7,177 bases of DNA from JBBRSC01 sp038245795 (GTDB lineage: Bacteria > Actinomycetota > Acidimicrobiia > Acidimicrobiales > Microtrichaceae). The DNA lies in contig JBBRSC010000176.1 in the NCBI GenBank assembly GCA_038245795.1, forward strand, positions 1 through 7,177, given 5' to 3'. Made by a program: the position numbers and the translations under genes. Of the stretch, positions 1-6,853 are shown one piece after another (within the stretch, counting starts at the first letter, position 1; each line of letters begins with the position of its first letter). Below the pieces are notes generated by a model, which worked only from the letters and a program-made list of their open reading frames with translations, was not told where the DNA came from and did not search any database.

Positions 1-813
1 CCCCCAGGCGTTGAGGCCCTCCTGCTCGAGGAAGTGCCGTCGTCCGGTGTCGGCGAGAGAGGTCGCCGCCTTTCGCCCGTTGGCCCGGCCGCCGACGAAG
101 GCGAGCCCTCCGAGGCCGTCACCGCGAACCAGCACGTCGCCCAATTGGGCGCCCACCCCCGACAGCAGCGTCACCGGCAGGCCAGCACGGCGCATCAGGG
201 CGTGGGCGAGGGTGAGGCAGTGAAATCCACCCTGGCTCGGCGTCTTGGCGACCACCGCGTTACCCGCAAGGACCTGCACCAGTTCCGAGTGGACTTGGAC
301 ACTCATCGGATAGTTCCAGCTGGCGATGTTGCTCATGGGGCCGGGCAGCGGGACCCGGCCGCCGTCGGCTCCGAGCTGGCGTTCCGCCTCCCCGAGGTAC
401 CAGCGCACTCCGTCAAGACAGCGGTCGACATCGGCGCAGGCCAGCCGCCACGGCTTCCCGATCTCCCAGACCAGCAGCATCGCGAGCAGGTCACGGTGAG
501 CAGCCATTGCGTCCACTGCAGCGGTCACCCGGGCGCACCGCTCGTCGAGGTCGACCGCGCCCCAGCTCCGGTGGTCGGCGACGGCCGCTGTGACGGCGTC
601 CACCGCGTCGTCGTGCCCGACCCGGGGCGGTCCTGGGATCGATGAGCCGTCGACCGGGGATCGGTGCACCCCCGGCGTACCGATCCGCCGCCACTCCCCG
701 CGGACGAGATTTCGCAGCCGGTCCCCGTCGAAGGCCTCAGGTGCCGCGGCCGTGCACCGGGCGTACGTCTCGTGCCAGGAGGTACCGGGTTTCAGCTGCA
801 GACTGGTGTTCAT
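1..813 (-). CDS. Aldehyde dehydrogenase superfamily protein, N-terminal 271 residues (3' end beyond the left edge)
   Basis: The reverse strand reads open from an ATG at 813 to the window edge without a stop. Family members oxidise an aldehyde to an acid with NAD(P)+ in the cytosol. Visible landmarks in order are SWNYP at residues 165-169 (the usual PWNYP/PWNFP, with its Asn), KTPSQ with the cofactor-binding Lys at 190, AFVGG at 238-242 where most members have FTGS, and LEQEG at 262-266 where most have LELGG, with the general-base Glu as E263. The catalytic Cys lies outside the window. Families are usually about 450-500 residues, so roughly half is present. The start gives a natural N-terminus, but no clear Shine-Dalgarno sequence precedes it. 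GC is about 70-78% in the 60-base blocks I counted, and 12 of 24 Arg codons are CGG. The substrate cannot be told. The superfamily assignment is secure. Confidence 0.9.
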   Translation of the reverse strand, partial: MNTSLQLKPGTSWHETYARCTAAAPEAFDGDRLRNLVRGEWRRIGTPGVHRSPVDGSSIPGPPRVGHDDAVDAVTAAVADHRSWGAVDLDERCARVTAAVDAMAAHRDLLAMLLVWEIGKPWRLACADVDRCLDGVRWYLGEAERQLGADGGRVPLPGPMSNIASWNYPMSVQVHSELVQVLAGNAVVAKTPSQGGFHCLTLAHALMRRAGLPVTLLSGVGAQLGDVLVRGDGLGGLAFVGGRANGRKAATSLADTGRRHFLEQEGLNAWG

Positions 814-1038
814 ACAATCGGCAACATAGCTACGGCTGGCGCTCCCACTGTCGCCACGTCAGCAGGTGCGAGGTGCGTGGTCTGACCGATCCAGCACGCC
901 CGGCCGGTCAGCACGAGGGTGTCGACCAGCGTCGCAGTCGAGCTGGCACACGACCATCCTCGCCATGTGGGCATTGGCGGCCCAGGATCCGTCCAACAAC
1001 ACTGTGGCGATGTCGAACGTGCCAATGCTCTCCGACAT
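810..1038 (-). pseudogene. Possible small frameshifted gene upstream of the aldehyde dehydrogenase (tentative)
   Basis: Reading the minus strand from an ATG at 1036-1038, one frame is coding-like for about 37 codons (32 with G or C in third position). It begins MSESIGTFDIATVLLDG. Around 930-945 the coding-like signal moves to another minus frame (20 of 21 codons with G/C third), which ends at a TGA at 810-812 overlapping the dehydrogenase ATG as ATGA. That overlap is typical of translational coupling. One extra base or two missing bases near 940 would join the halves into a protein of about 76 residues. I do not recognise the product. Against it, third-position GC falls in the last 19 codons, there is no good ribosome binding site, and the opposite strand shows similar wobble bias. 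This may be chance or a remnant. Confidence 0.2.
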
Positions 1039-1047
1039 CGTCGGTTC
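814..1047. other. Divergent intergenic region without a confident gene
   Basis: This 234-base stretch separates the minus-strand aldehyde dehydrogenase from the plus-strand GH2 gene, so it should hold promoters for both. TACAAT at 813-818 (plus) resembles a -10 box with a weak TTTCAG 17 bases upstream, but it lies over the dehydrogenase start codon and would leave a leader of more than 200 bases, so I do not call it. The GH2 frame stays open back to about 886, but between 919 and 1047 only 24 of its 43 codons end in G or C, against 36 of 41 just after 1048. That frame is therefore probably not translated here. Confidence 0.6.
1008..1040. repeat. 8-bp perfect inverted repeat just upstream of the GH2 gene
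   Basis: CGATGTCG at 1008-1015 is the exact reverse complement of CGACATCG at 1033-1040, with a 17-base spacer. The right arm ends 7 bases before the GTG proposed as the GH2 start. It could be an operator read by a dimeric regulator, or a hairpin over the translation start. It could also be chance in GC-rich DNA. Arm centres are 25 bases apart, more than two helical turns, which is longer than the compact operators usual for LacI-family repressors. No regulator gene is visible in the window. Confidence 0.35.
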
Positions 1048-3219
1048 GTGATCGCCGATCCCACGACGTGGCGCTGGCGCGCGGCAATCGCCGACGACGA
1101 GCTCCGCCGCCGGTACACGTCCGCGGCCTTCGATGACCGCTCGTGGGCCGACATCGAACTGCCGGGTCACTGGCAACGACAACCGATGTTCGAACAACAC
1201 GGCGGTCCGGTCCTGCATCGGAGCGAGTTTGACGCTGAACCCCCCGCATCAAGCGAACGTGCCTGGCTCCAACTCGACGGGGTGCTCTACCAATCCGACG
1301 TCTGGCTCGACGGCAGCTATCTCGGCGATACCGAGGGCTACTTCTTTCCCCATCAGTTCGAGATCACCGAGGCACTCCGTCAAAAGCCACGACATGTGCT
1401 CGGGATTGAGGTCAGCTGCACACCCTCCGATGATCCACGACGTCAACGCAACCTGACCGGCGCGCTGCAGAGCTCCAACGTGATCCCCAGATCTGCCAAC
1501 CCCGGGGGCATCTGGGCTCCGATCCGAGTGATCTGCACGGGCAACGTCCGAATCATGCACAGCCGCATGGTGTGCGTAACGGCCGACGAGCAAACTGCGA
1601 CCGTTGCCTGTCGCGTCGTGCTTGACAGCGCGCTTGAATGCGATGTCACGCTGCGGACAAGAGTCGCCGGCGAGGAGCACCTTCTTGCGCAGCATCTCGC
1701 TGCGGGTGAGAACCGATTCGAGTGGAGCATCACGGTTCCCCGTCCATCGTTGTGGTGGCCCCACAACCTCGGCGAGCCCGTGATGCATGCCATCTCGATC
1801 GAGGTACTGAATGCCGATCACCGGGTGAGTGATCGTGTGGAGCGACGCATCGGACTGCGGAGCATCTCCATGGATCGCTGGGTCACCTCCGTCAACGGCG
1901 AGCGGTTGTTCCTGAAGGGATCGACCGTGGCAGCACCACGCTGGATTGACGATCCGACACCGCTCTGCGATCAGGTCGTGCTCGCCCGTGAGATCGGTCT
2001 CGATCTTCTTCGCGTTCACGCCCACATCTCACACCCCGCCCTCTACGACACCGCCGACACATTGGGGATGTTGTTGTGGCAGGACCTTCCCCTCTACCGG
2101 GGGATGCATCGCGGAGTTCGCGGACAAGCCGTTCGCCAGGCTCGTCAGGCCGTCGATGTCCTCGGCCCTCATCCATCGATCGCCCTGTGGTGTGGTCACA
2201 ACGAACCAACGAGCGCTGCGTTCAGCGCAGGTGCGCCCGACGATCAGCCATCGTCCGGCCTGGGCGCACTGAAGTACTTCCTCGATCAACAGCTTCCCAA
2301 TTCGAACCGCAGCCTGCTGGACCGTTCGATCGGTCGAGCGTTGCGATCGCTCGACAACTCGCGGCCGGTGATCGCTTCGTCGGGAGTTGCCCCCAACCTG
2401 GTCCACGTGGACGGGTCCGACAGCCATCTGTATCTGGGATGGCACTACGGCGATGAGCGTCAACTCCCGACCCTCGCCCAACGCGTGCCGGGTCTCGTTC
2501 GATTCGTGGGTCAATTCGGTGCGCAATCAGTGCCGGAGAGCATTGCCACCACGCTGGCCCTCGAGTCGTCGACCCCCTGGCCCGACCTCGCGTGGGACGA
2601 GATCGCGGAGCGCTGGGGCGCCGAAATCGGCGCCCTCAACCGACAGGTTCCACCCGAATGGTTCAGCGACATCGACGCCTGGGCTGCGGCCACCCGCCAC
2701 TACCAGGCGCACCTCGTCCGCTATCACATCGAGACCATGCGACGACTCAAGTACCAGCCCACAGGAGGCTTCTGTCACTTCCATCTGGTCGACATGACGG
2801 AGCAGATCGGGTGGTCGGTCATCGATCACGAAGGCCGGCCGAAGCCCGCGTTGGAGGCTCTACGCGCCGCGTGCCGGCCGGTTCTCGTGATGAGTGAACG
2901 CATGGATGACCATGTCCATCCCGGCGACGACATCTCCCTCGATCTTCACGTGGTCTCTGATCTGCGAGTTGCCATCCCCGATGCCGAGGTCACGGCACAT
3001 TGGTCGTGGGACGGCAATATCCAGGAGCAGGTCTTCGAGGGAACCGTCGACGCGGACGCGGCGACGTGGGTCGGCACGACGACGATGATCGCGCCCGCCG
3101 AAAATGCAACGCTCCGATTGGATCTCGTGCTTCGCTACGTCGATCCGCGGACCGAGAGCGCCGTGATCGTCGAGAGTTGGGCGACCACTCGTGTCATCGG
3201 CGGGCATCATCAGCACTGA
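1048..3219 (+). CDS. Glycoside hydrolase family 2-like protein, beta-mannosidase/beta-galactosidase type, nucleophile Glu replaced by Gln
   Basis: A 723-residue protein with the GH2 order: jelly-roll sugar-binding domain (about 1-165, including GHWQ at 40-43, and NPGGIW at 151-156), Ig-like domain (about 166-275), TIM barrel (about 276-610, with LRVHAH at 321-326 and WQDLPL at 344-349), then a C-terminal beta-sandwich tail. The acid/base Glu is E386 in WCGHNEP. At the nucleophile position, where the family has SEFG, this protein reads GQFGAQ with Q489 (CAA at 2512-2514), so retaining hydrolysis is doubtful. GRPKP at 596-600 is a typical barrel-end motif. There is no signal peptide, so it should be cytosolic. 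The start is GTG 1048: coding-like third-position bias begins there and the domain starts within about 10 residues. A GTG at 919 in the same frame would add 43 unconvincing residues. No clear Shine-Dalgarno is seen. The natural substrate is unknown. Confidence 0.88.
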   Translation: MIADPTTWRWRAAIADDELRRRYTSAAFDDRSWADIELPGHWQRQPMFEQHGGPVLHRSEFDAEPPASSERAWLQLDGVLYQSDVWLDGSYLGDTEGYFFPHQFEITEALRQKPRHVLGIEVSCTPSDDPRRQRNLTGALQSSNVIPRSANPGGIWAPIRVICTGNVRIMHSRMVCVTADEQTATVACRVVLDSALECDVTLRTRVAGEEHLLAQHLAAGENRFEWSITVPRPSLWWPHNLGEPVMHAISIEVLNADHRVSDRVERRIGLRSISMDRWVTSVNGERLFLKGSTVAAPRWIDDPTPLCDQVVLAREIGLDLLRVHAHISHPALYDTADTLGMLLWQDLPLYRGMHRGVRGQAVRQARQAVDVLGPHPSIALWCGHNEPTSAAFSAGAPDDQPSSGLGALKYFLDQQLPNSNRSLLDRSIGRALRSLDNSRPVIASSGVAPNLVHVDGSDSHLYLGWHYGDERQLPTLAQRVPGLVRFVGQFGAQSVPESIATTLALESSTPWPDLAWDEIAERWGAEIGALNRQVPPEWFSDIDAWAAATRHYQAHLVRYHIETMRRLKYQPTGGFCHFHLVDMTEQIGWSVIDHEGRPKPALEALRAACRPVLVMSERMDDHVHPGDDISLDLHVVSDLRVAIPDAEVTAHWSWDGNIQEQVFEGTVDADAATWVGTTTMIAPAENATLRLDLVLRYVDPRTESAVIVESWATTRVIGGHHQH

Positions 3220-3299
3220 GCGACTGTTCATCCGACCCGCGTCGGCACGTCCGCCAAACGAACCTTCCACTCCCCGATTCTGAAAGCACGACGATCGAC

Positions 3300-4013
3300 A
3301 TGACCTCATCCCCTGGACCCATGCCACCCGCCGATTTCGACCCGGAGGGCGTTCGTCAATGGCGGTTCGTTGCTCCGCCCGGTGCCACCATCATCACGTT
3401 GGTGCGCCACGGTGAGTCTGCACCCGCCCTTGGTTCGACACCGTTCCCCATGAAAGACGGACAGGGTGACCCTGCGCTGCATCCCGATGGTGGACGCCAA
3501 GCCGAGCTCCTCGGGGCGCGCCTGGCGACCGAGCATGCCGAGTTGCCGATTGCTGCGATCTACGTGACGACTCTGCAACGGACCCACCAGACCGCGGCAC
3601 CCCTGGCCGAGGAGCTCGGACAAGTTCCGGTCGTGGTTCCGGAACTTCGCGAGGTGCACCTCGGCGACTGGGAGGGCGGGGTGTTCCGCCAGAAAGCGCG
3701 GGACGGTGATCCGATCTGGAATGAGGTGTTCACTACTGAGCGATGGGACGCGATCCCGGGGGCGGAACCCATGGAGGCCTTCACCGAACGGATTCGCACG
3801 GGAATCGAGCGCATGGCGGCGGCGCATCCCGATCAGCGGATCGTGTCGGTCTCACACGGCGGAGTGATCGGGCACATCCTCCACCTCGCAACCTCGTCGA
3901 GCCCGTTCGCCTTCGCGGGCGCCGACAATGCGTCGATCAGCGAGATCGTGGTGCACGACGGGCGATGGATCCTTCGTCGGTTCAACGACACCACCCATCT
4001 GGCAACCCACTGA
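3300..4013 (+). CDS. Histidine phosphatase family protein (phosphoglycerate mutase-like)
   Basis: A 237-residue cytosolic protein of the histidine phosphatase superfamily, whose members move or remove phosphate through a phosphohistidine. The catalytic set is complete: LVRHGES at 34-40 with nucleophile H37 and phosphate-binding R36, R94 in TTLQRTHQT, the likely acid E118 in the LREVHLGDWEG stretch (116-126), and H186 in SVSHGG (183-188). About 30 residues precede the first strand, ending in a PPGAT segment. The start is ATG 3300, with only a weak purine stretch upstream; the Met at residue 8 is an alternative. It lies 80 nt after the GH2 stop on the same strand, and sdhC starts 114 nt downstream. 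Substrate and pathway cannot be inferred: the superfamily includes broad phosphatases, sugar phosphatases and cofactor-pathway enzymes. A metabolic phosphoglycerate mutase is unlikely given the divergent middle region. Confidence 0.9.
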   Translation: MTSSPGPMPPADFDPEGVRQWRFVAPPGATIITLVRHGESAPALGSTPFPMKDGQGDPALHPDGGRQAELLGARLATEHAELPIAAIYVTTLQRTHQTAAPLAEELGQVPVVVPELREVHLGDWEGGVFRQKARDGDPIWNEVFTTERWDAIPGAEPMEAFTERIRTGIERMAAAHPDQRIVSVSHGGVIGHILHLATSSSPFAFAGADNASISEIVVHDGRWILRRFNDTTHLATH

Positions 4014-4030
4014 CCGGCCGGCTGCCGGTC
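4012..4030 (+). terminator. GC-rich hairpin after the histidine phosphatase, possible terminator
   Basis: GACCGGC at 4012-4018 pairs perfectly with GCCGGTC at 4024-4030, giving a 7-bp stem with a 5-base loop. It begins inside the TGA stop codon of the phosphatase gene. No T-run follows, so it is not a classical intrinsic terminator. T-less hairpins are sometimes proposed as terminators in high-GC bacteria. It may separate the phosphatase transcript from the sdh operon. Confidence 0.35.
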
Positions 4031-4060
4031 CGACAACTTCCGAGCGTGGCAGGCGACGTT

Positions 4061-4090
4061 TTGGGGAGATTCCACCCCCGGCTGTAGTTT
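4061..4090 (+). promoter_or_regulatory. Candidate promoter of the sdhCAB operon
   Basis: TAGTTT at 4085-4090 fits the TANNNT -10 pattern, with TTGGGG at 4061-4066 as a weak -35 at 18-base spacing. Transcription would begin near 4097, giving a leader of about 30 bases before the sdhC ATG. Directly downstream is a short direct repeat, TTCACA at 4091-4096 and 4099-4104. A purine-rich AGAGAGAG at 4113-4120, seven bases before the ATG, serves as the ribosome binding site. Support is by position and pattern only. Confidence 0.35.
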
Positions 4091-4127
4091 TTCACAGCTT
4101 CACAACTCACTCAGAGAGAGCCCCACC

Positions 4128-4892
4128 ATGGCCCAGACGACACCGACTCGGCCCGGCGCTGATGCGCCGGTGGTGAACCGCCCACCCGATCCACATGCGC
4201 CGTGGCCGGTGCAGTTCTATCGGTCGGCCGTCGGGAAGAAGTGGGTCATGGCCATCAGTGGGCTGGCGATGTGGGGTTTTCTCTTCGCCCACATGATCGG
4301 CAACCTCAAGCTGTACATCGGCAAGGAACCCAACGGTCGCTACGCGCTCGACGAGTACGGCGAGGCACTCCGTCGCTTGCTCTACCCGATCATGCCGCCG
4401 TACACGATCCTGTGGATTCTTCGCATCGGGCTGATCCTGATGTTGATCCTCCACGTCCACGCGGCCATCACCCTCACCCAAATGAACCGGCGATCGCGGC
4501 CAATGGGCTACCAAGCTCCCCGTGACTACGTGGCTGCCAACTTCGCCTCTCGCTCCATGCGGATCACCGGCATCATCATTTTCTTCTACATCATCTTCCA
4601 CTTGGTCGATCTGACCATCCGCGGCACGGGTGCGCGTTGGGTGGAGGGAGAGGTCCACAACAACCTCATCGCCTCGCTGTCGAGACCCGGCGTTGCGCTG
4701 ATTTATGTCATCGCCAACATCGCCGTGGGGCTGCACCTCTATCACGGCACCTGGTCGATGTTTCAGACCATGGGCCTGAACAATCCCCGATGGAACAGGG
4801 CGCGTCGGCTGATCGCCCTCGGCATGGCCACACTGGTGGGGATCCCGAACATCTTGTTCCCGATCCTCATCGTGACCAACGTCGTGAACTGA
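4128..4892 (+). CDS. sdhC: Succinate dehydrogenase cytochrome b558 membrane subunit
   Basis: A 254-residue membrane protein that anchors complex II and passes electrons from SdhB through two haems to quinone. About five hydrophobic helices are visible: roughly 38-60, 91-115, 145-165, 188-207 and 227-250. Candidate haem-ligand histidines are H55 (FLFAHMIGNL), H109 or H111 (LHVHAA), H158 (IIFHLV) and H203 or H206 (GLHLYHG), the four-helix pattern of the Bacillus SdhC/b558 family. These enzymes usually reduce menaquinone and have one fused cytochrome instead of separate SdhC and SdhD, and no sdhD is seen here. A Pro-rich hydrophilic N-terminus of about 35 residues and a loop at 64-88 make it longer than the roughly 200-residue Bacillus protein. 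The ATG has a purine-rich ribosome binding site. First gene of the operon, 14 nt before sdhA. Confidence 0.95.
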   Translation: MAQTTPTRPGADAPVVNRPPDPHAPWPVQFYRSAVGKKWVMAISGLAMWGFLFAHMIGNLKLYIGKEPNGRYALDEYGEALRRLLYPIMPPYTILWILRIGLILMLILHVHAAITLTQMNRRSRPMGYQAPRDYVAANFASRSMRITGIIIFFYIIFHLVDLTIRGTGARWVEGEVHNNLIASLSRPGVALIYVIANIAVGLHLYHGTWSMFQTMGLNNPRWNRARRLIALGMATLVGIPNILFPILIVTNVVN

Positions 4893-4906
4893 TAGGCGGA
4901 CTCCAC

Positions 4907-6841
4907 ATGGCACTGAACCTCGACTCAAACGTTCCCGCAGGTCCCCTGTCGGACAAATGGGAGAACCACAAGTTCGACCTCAAGCTGGTGGCCCCGCACA
5001 ATCGACGGCGTTTCGACGTCATCGTGGTCGGGACAGGCCTCGCAGGCGCTTCGGCGGCGGCCTCGCTCGGTGAGCAGGGCTACAACGTCAAGGTCTTCAC
5101 CTACCACGACTCTCCACGACGGGCGCACTCCATCGCCGCCCAGGGCGGCATCAACGGAGCCAAGAACTACAAGGGCGATGGCGATTCGGTCCATCGACTC
5201 TTCTACGACACCATCAAGGGCGGTGACTTCCGCTCGCGTGAAGCCAACGTGCATCGGCTCGCTGAGGTGTCTGTCGACATCATCGACCAGTGCGTGGCGC
5301 AGGGTGTGCCCTTCGCCCGAGAGTACGGCGGACTTCTCGACAATCGTTCATTCGGTGGCGCCCAGGTGGCCCGCACGTTCTACGCCCGGGGCCAGACCGG
5401 CCAACAGTTGCTGCTGGGCGCCTACCAGGCGCTCGCACGTCAGATTCACTTGGGTACCGTCACGCTCTACAACCGCATGGACATGTTGGATGTCGTGGTC
5501 GGTGACGACGGCCAGGCGTGCGGGATCATCGCCCGTGATCTCCTGACGGGCGAGACCGTGCGTCACAACGGCCACGCCGTCGTGCTCGCTACGGGCGGCT
5601 ACGGCAACGTCTACTACCTGTCAACGAACGCCAAAGCGTGCAATGTCACTGCCACCTGGCGAGCCCACCGCAAGGGCGCAGCATTTGCGAACCCGTGTTA
5701 CACGCAGATCCATCCAACCTGCATTCCGGCCAGCGACGAGTTTCAATCGAAGCTGACCCTGATGTCCGAGTCCCTGCGCAACGACGGCCGGATCTGGGTT
5801 CCCAAAGACATCGACGACCGCGACAAGGTGGCGTCTGACATTGCCGAGAGTGATCGCGACTACTACCTCGAACGGAAGTATCCAGCGTTCGGCAACCTGG
5901 TCCCTCGCGATATTGCGTCACGAAACGCGAAGACCTTGGTCGATCAGGGGCACGGTGTCGGCCCGTTGCACAACGGCGTCTACCTGGACTTCGCTGACTC
6001 GATCGGCCGCTTGGGCGAGGATGTCATCCGTGAGCGGTACGGCAACCTCTTCCAGATGTACGAGCGCATCACCGGCGAGAACCCGTACCAACACCCCATG
6101 CGGATCTACCCCGCGACCCACTACACGATGGGCGGTTTGTGGGTGGACTACAACCTCATGTCCACCATCCCGGGGCTGTTCGTCTGCGGCGAGGCGAACT
6201 TCTCCGATCACGGCGCCAACCGACTCGGTGCGTCCGCGCTGATGCAGGGGCTGGCCGACGGGTACTTCGTCTTGCCGTCCACCATTGCGGGCTACCTGTC
6301 CGGCCATCTCGGACAGCAGGCGGTTCCCACCGATCACGCCGTGTTCGATGCTGCCGAGGCCTCGGTCAACGGTCGCATCGATCGGCTTCTGTCGGCGAAG
6401 GGCACACGTACGGTCGATCACTATCACCGCGAACTCGGCAAGCTGGTGTGGGAGTACTGCGGCATGGAACGTAACGCCAACGGCCTCGAGAAGGCCCTCT
6501 CCGAGATTCCGGCCCTACGCGATGAGTTCTACAAAGACGTCAAGATCGTCGGGGACGGTCGGAGCTTCAACCAGTCGCTCGAGAAGGCCCTACGCGTGGC
6601 CGATTTCATGGAGATGGCCGAGCTCAAAGCCAAGGACGCACTCCACCGGGAGGAATCCTGCGGCGGCCACTTCCGCGAGGAACACCAGACTCCCGAGGGT
6701 GAAGCCCAACGCGATGACGAGAACTTCGCCTACGTCGGCGCATGGGAGTACGGCGGGCCGAATATCGGCACCGACTCCATCCTCAACAAGGAACCGCTCG
6801 TCTTCGAATCGGTCCAGCCCAGCCAGCGCAGCTACAAGTAA
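4907..6841 (+). CDS. sdhA: Succinate dehydrogenase flavoprotein subunit
   Basis: A 644-residue catalytic subunit that oxidises succinate to fumarate at the inner face of the membrane and reduces its FAD. An N-terminal FAD-binding fold has VVGTGLAGASAA from residue 40. H74 in the AHSIAAQGG motif is the expected covalent FAD attachment site. Substrate-site residues include H269 (QIHPT), R334 (LVPRDIASR, the proton-shuttle Arg), H405 (HYTMGG) and R439 (GANRLGASAL). A helical C-terminal domain (about 490-600) and a short tail follow. Length and motifs fit the Bacillus/actinobacterial type with B-type anchors. The ATG at 4907 has AGGCGG six bases upstream. The frame is open further upstream, but that part overlaps sdhC and is not coding. 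The spacing to sdhC and sdhB indicates one transcript. Confidence 0.97.
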   Translation: MALNLDSNVPAGPLSDKWENHKFDLKLVAPHNRRRFDVIVVGTGLAGASAAASLGEQGYNVKVFTYHDSPRRAHSIAAQGGINGAKNYKGDGDSVHRLFYDTIKGGDFRSREANVHRLAEVSVDIIDQCVAQGVPFAREYGGLLDNRSFGGAQVARTFYARGQTGQQLLLGAYQALARQIHLGTVTLYNRMDMLDVVVGDDGQACGIIARDLLTGETVRHNGHAVVLATGGYGNVYYLSTNAKACNVTATWRAHRKGAAFANPCYTQIHPTCIPASDEFQSKLTLMSESLRNDGRIWVPKDIDDRDKVASDIAESDRDYYLERKYPAFGNLVPRDIASRNAKTLVDQGHGVGPLHNGVYLDFADSIGRLGEDVIRERYGNLFQMYERITGENPYQHPMRIYPATHYTMGGLWVDYNLMSTIPGLFVCGEANFSDHGANRLGASALMQGLADGYFVLPSTIAGYLSGHLGQQAVPTDHAVFDAAEASVNGRIDRLLSAKGTRTVDHYHRELGKLVWEYCGMERNANGLEKALSEIPALRDEFYKDVKIVGDGRSFNQSLEKALRVADFMEMAELKAKDALHREESCGGHFREEHQTPEGEAQRDDENFAYVGAWEYGGPNIGTDSILNKEPLVFESVQPSQRSYK

Positions 6842-6846
6842 GAGGA
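6841..6846 (+). promoter_or_regulatory. Ribosome binding site fixing the sdhB GTG start
   Basis: AGAGGA, whose first base is the last base of the sdhA stop codon, lies seven bases before GTG 6854. This spacing favours GTG over the in-frame ATG at 6863, three codons later, as the sdhB start. Confidence 0.7.
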
Positions 6847-6853
6847 TCTGACC

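Noticed and set aside
34..645. 203-codon plus-strand frame opposite the aldehyde dehydrogenase
   Set aside because: It has no domain features, and the reverse strand carries clear dehydrogenase motifs across the same bases.
790..818. TTTCAG/TACAAT promoter-like pair on the plus strand
   Set aside because: The -35 is weak, the site overlaps the dehydrogenase coding start, and it would give an implausibly long leader before GH2.
919..1047. N-terminal extension of the GH2 protein to a GTG at 919
   Set aside because: Third-position GC in this frame is only 24 of 43 codons, against 36 of 41 after 1048, and the GH2 fold starts right after 1048.
866..1051. Plus-strand 61-codon frame ending in TCGTGA, overlapping the GH2 GTG as GTGA
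   Set aside because: Its last 37 codons have coding-like wobble (32 of 37 G/C), but the wobble positions coincide with those of the opposing minus frame, the first part is low-complexity Arg/Ser-rich, and there is no recognisable domain or ribosome binding site.
1249..2025. 258-codon minus-strand frame within the GH2 gene
   Set aside because: Antisense shadow of a well-supported GH2 gene, with no recognisable motif.
3000..3299. 100-codon upstream extension of the histidine phosphatase frame
   Set aside because: It overlaps the GH2 C-terminus out of frame and is Arg/Asp-rich shadow sequence. The family fold starts after ATG 3300.
4107..4928. 273-codon minus-strand frame covering sdhC
   Set aside because: Antisense shadow: highly charged, Asp/His-rich and without domain features, opposite an unambiguous sdhC.
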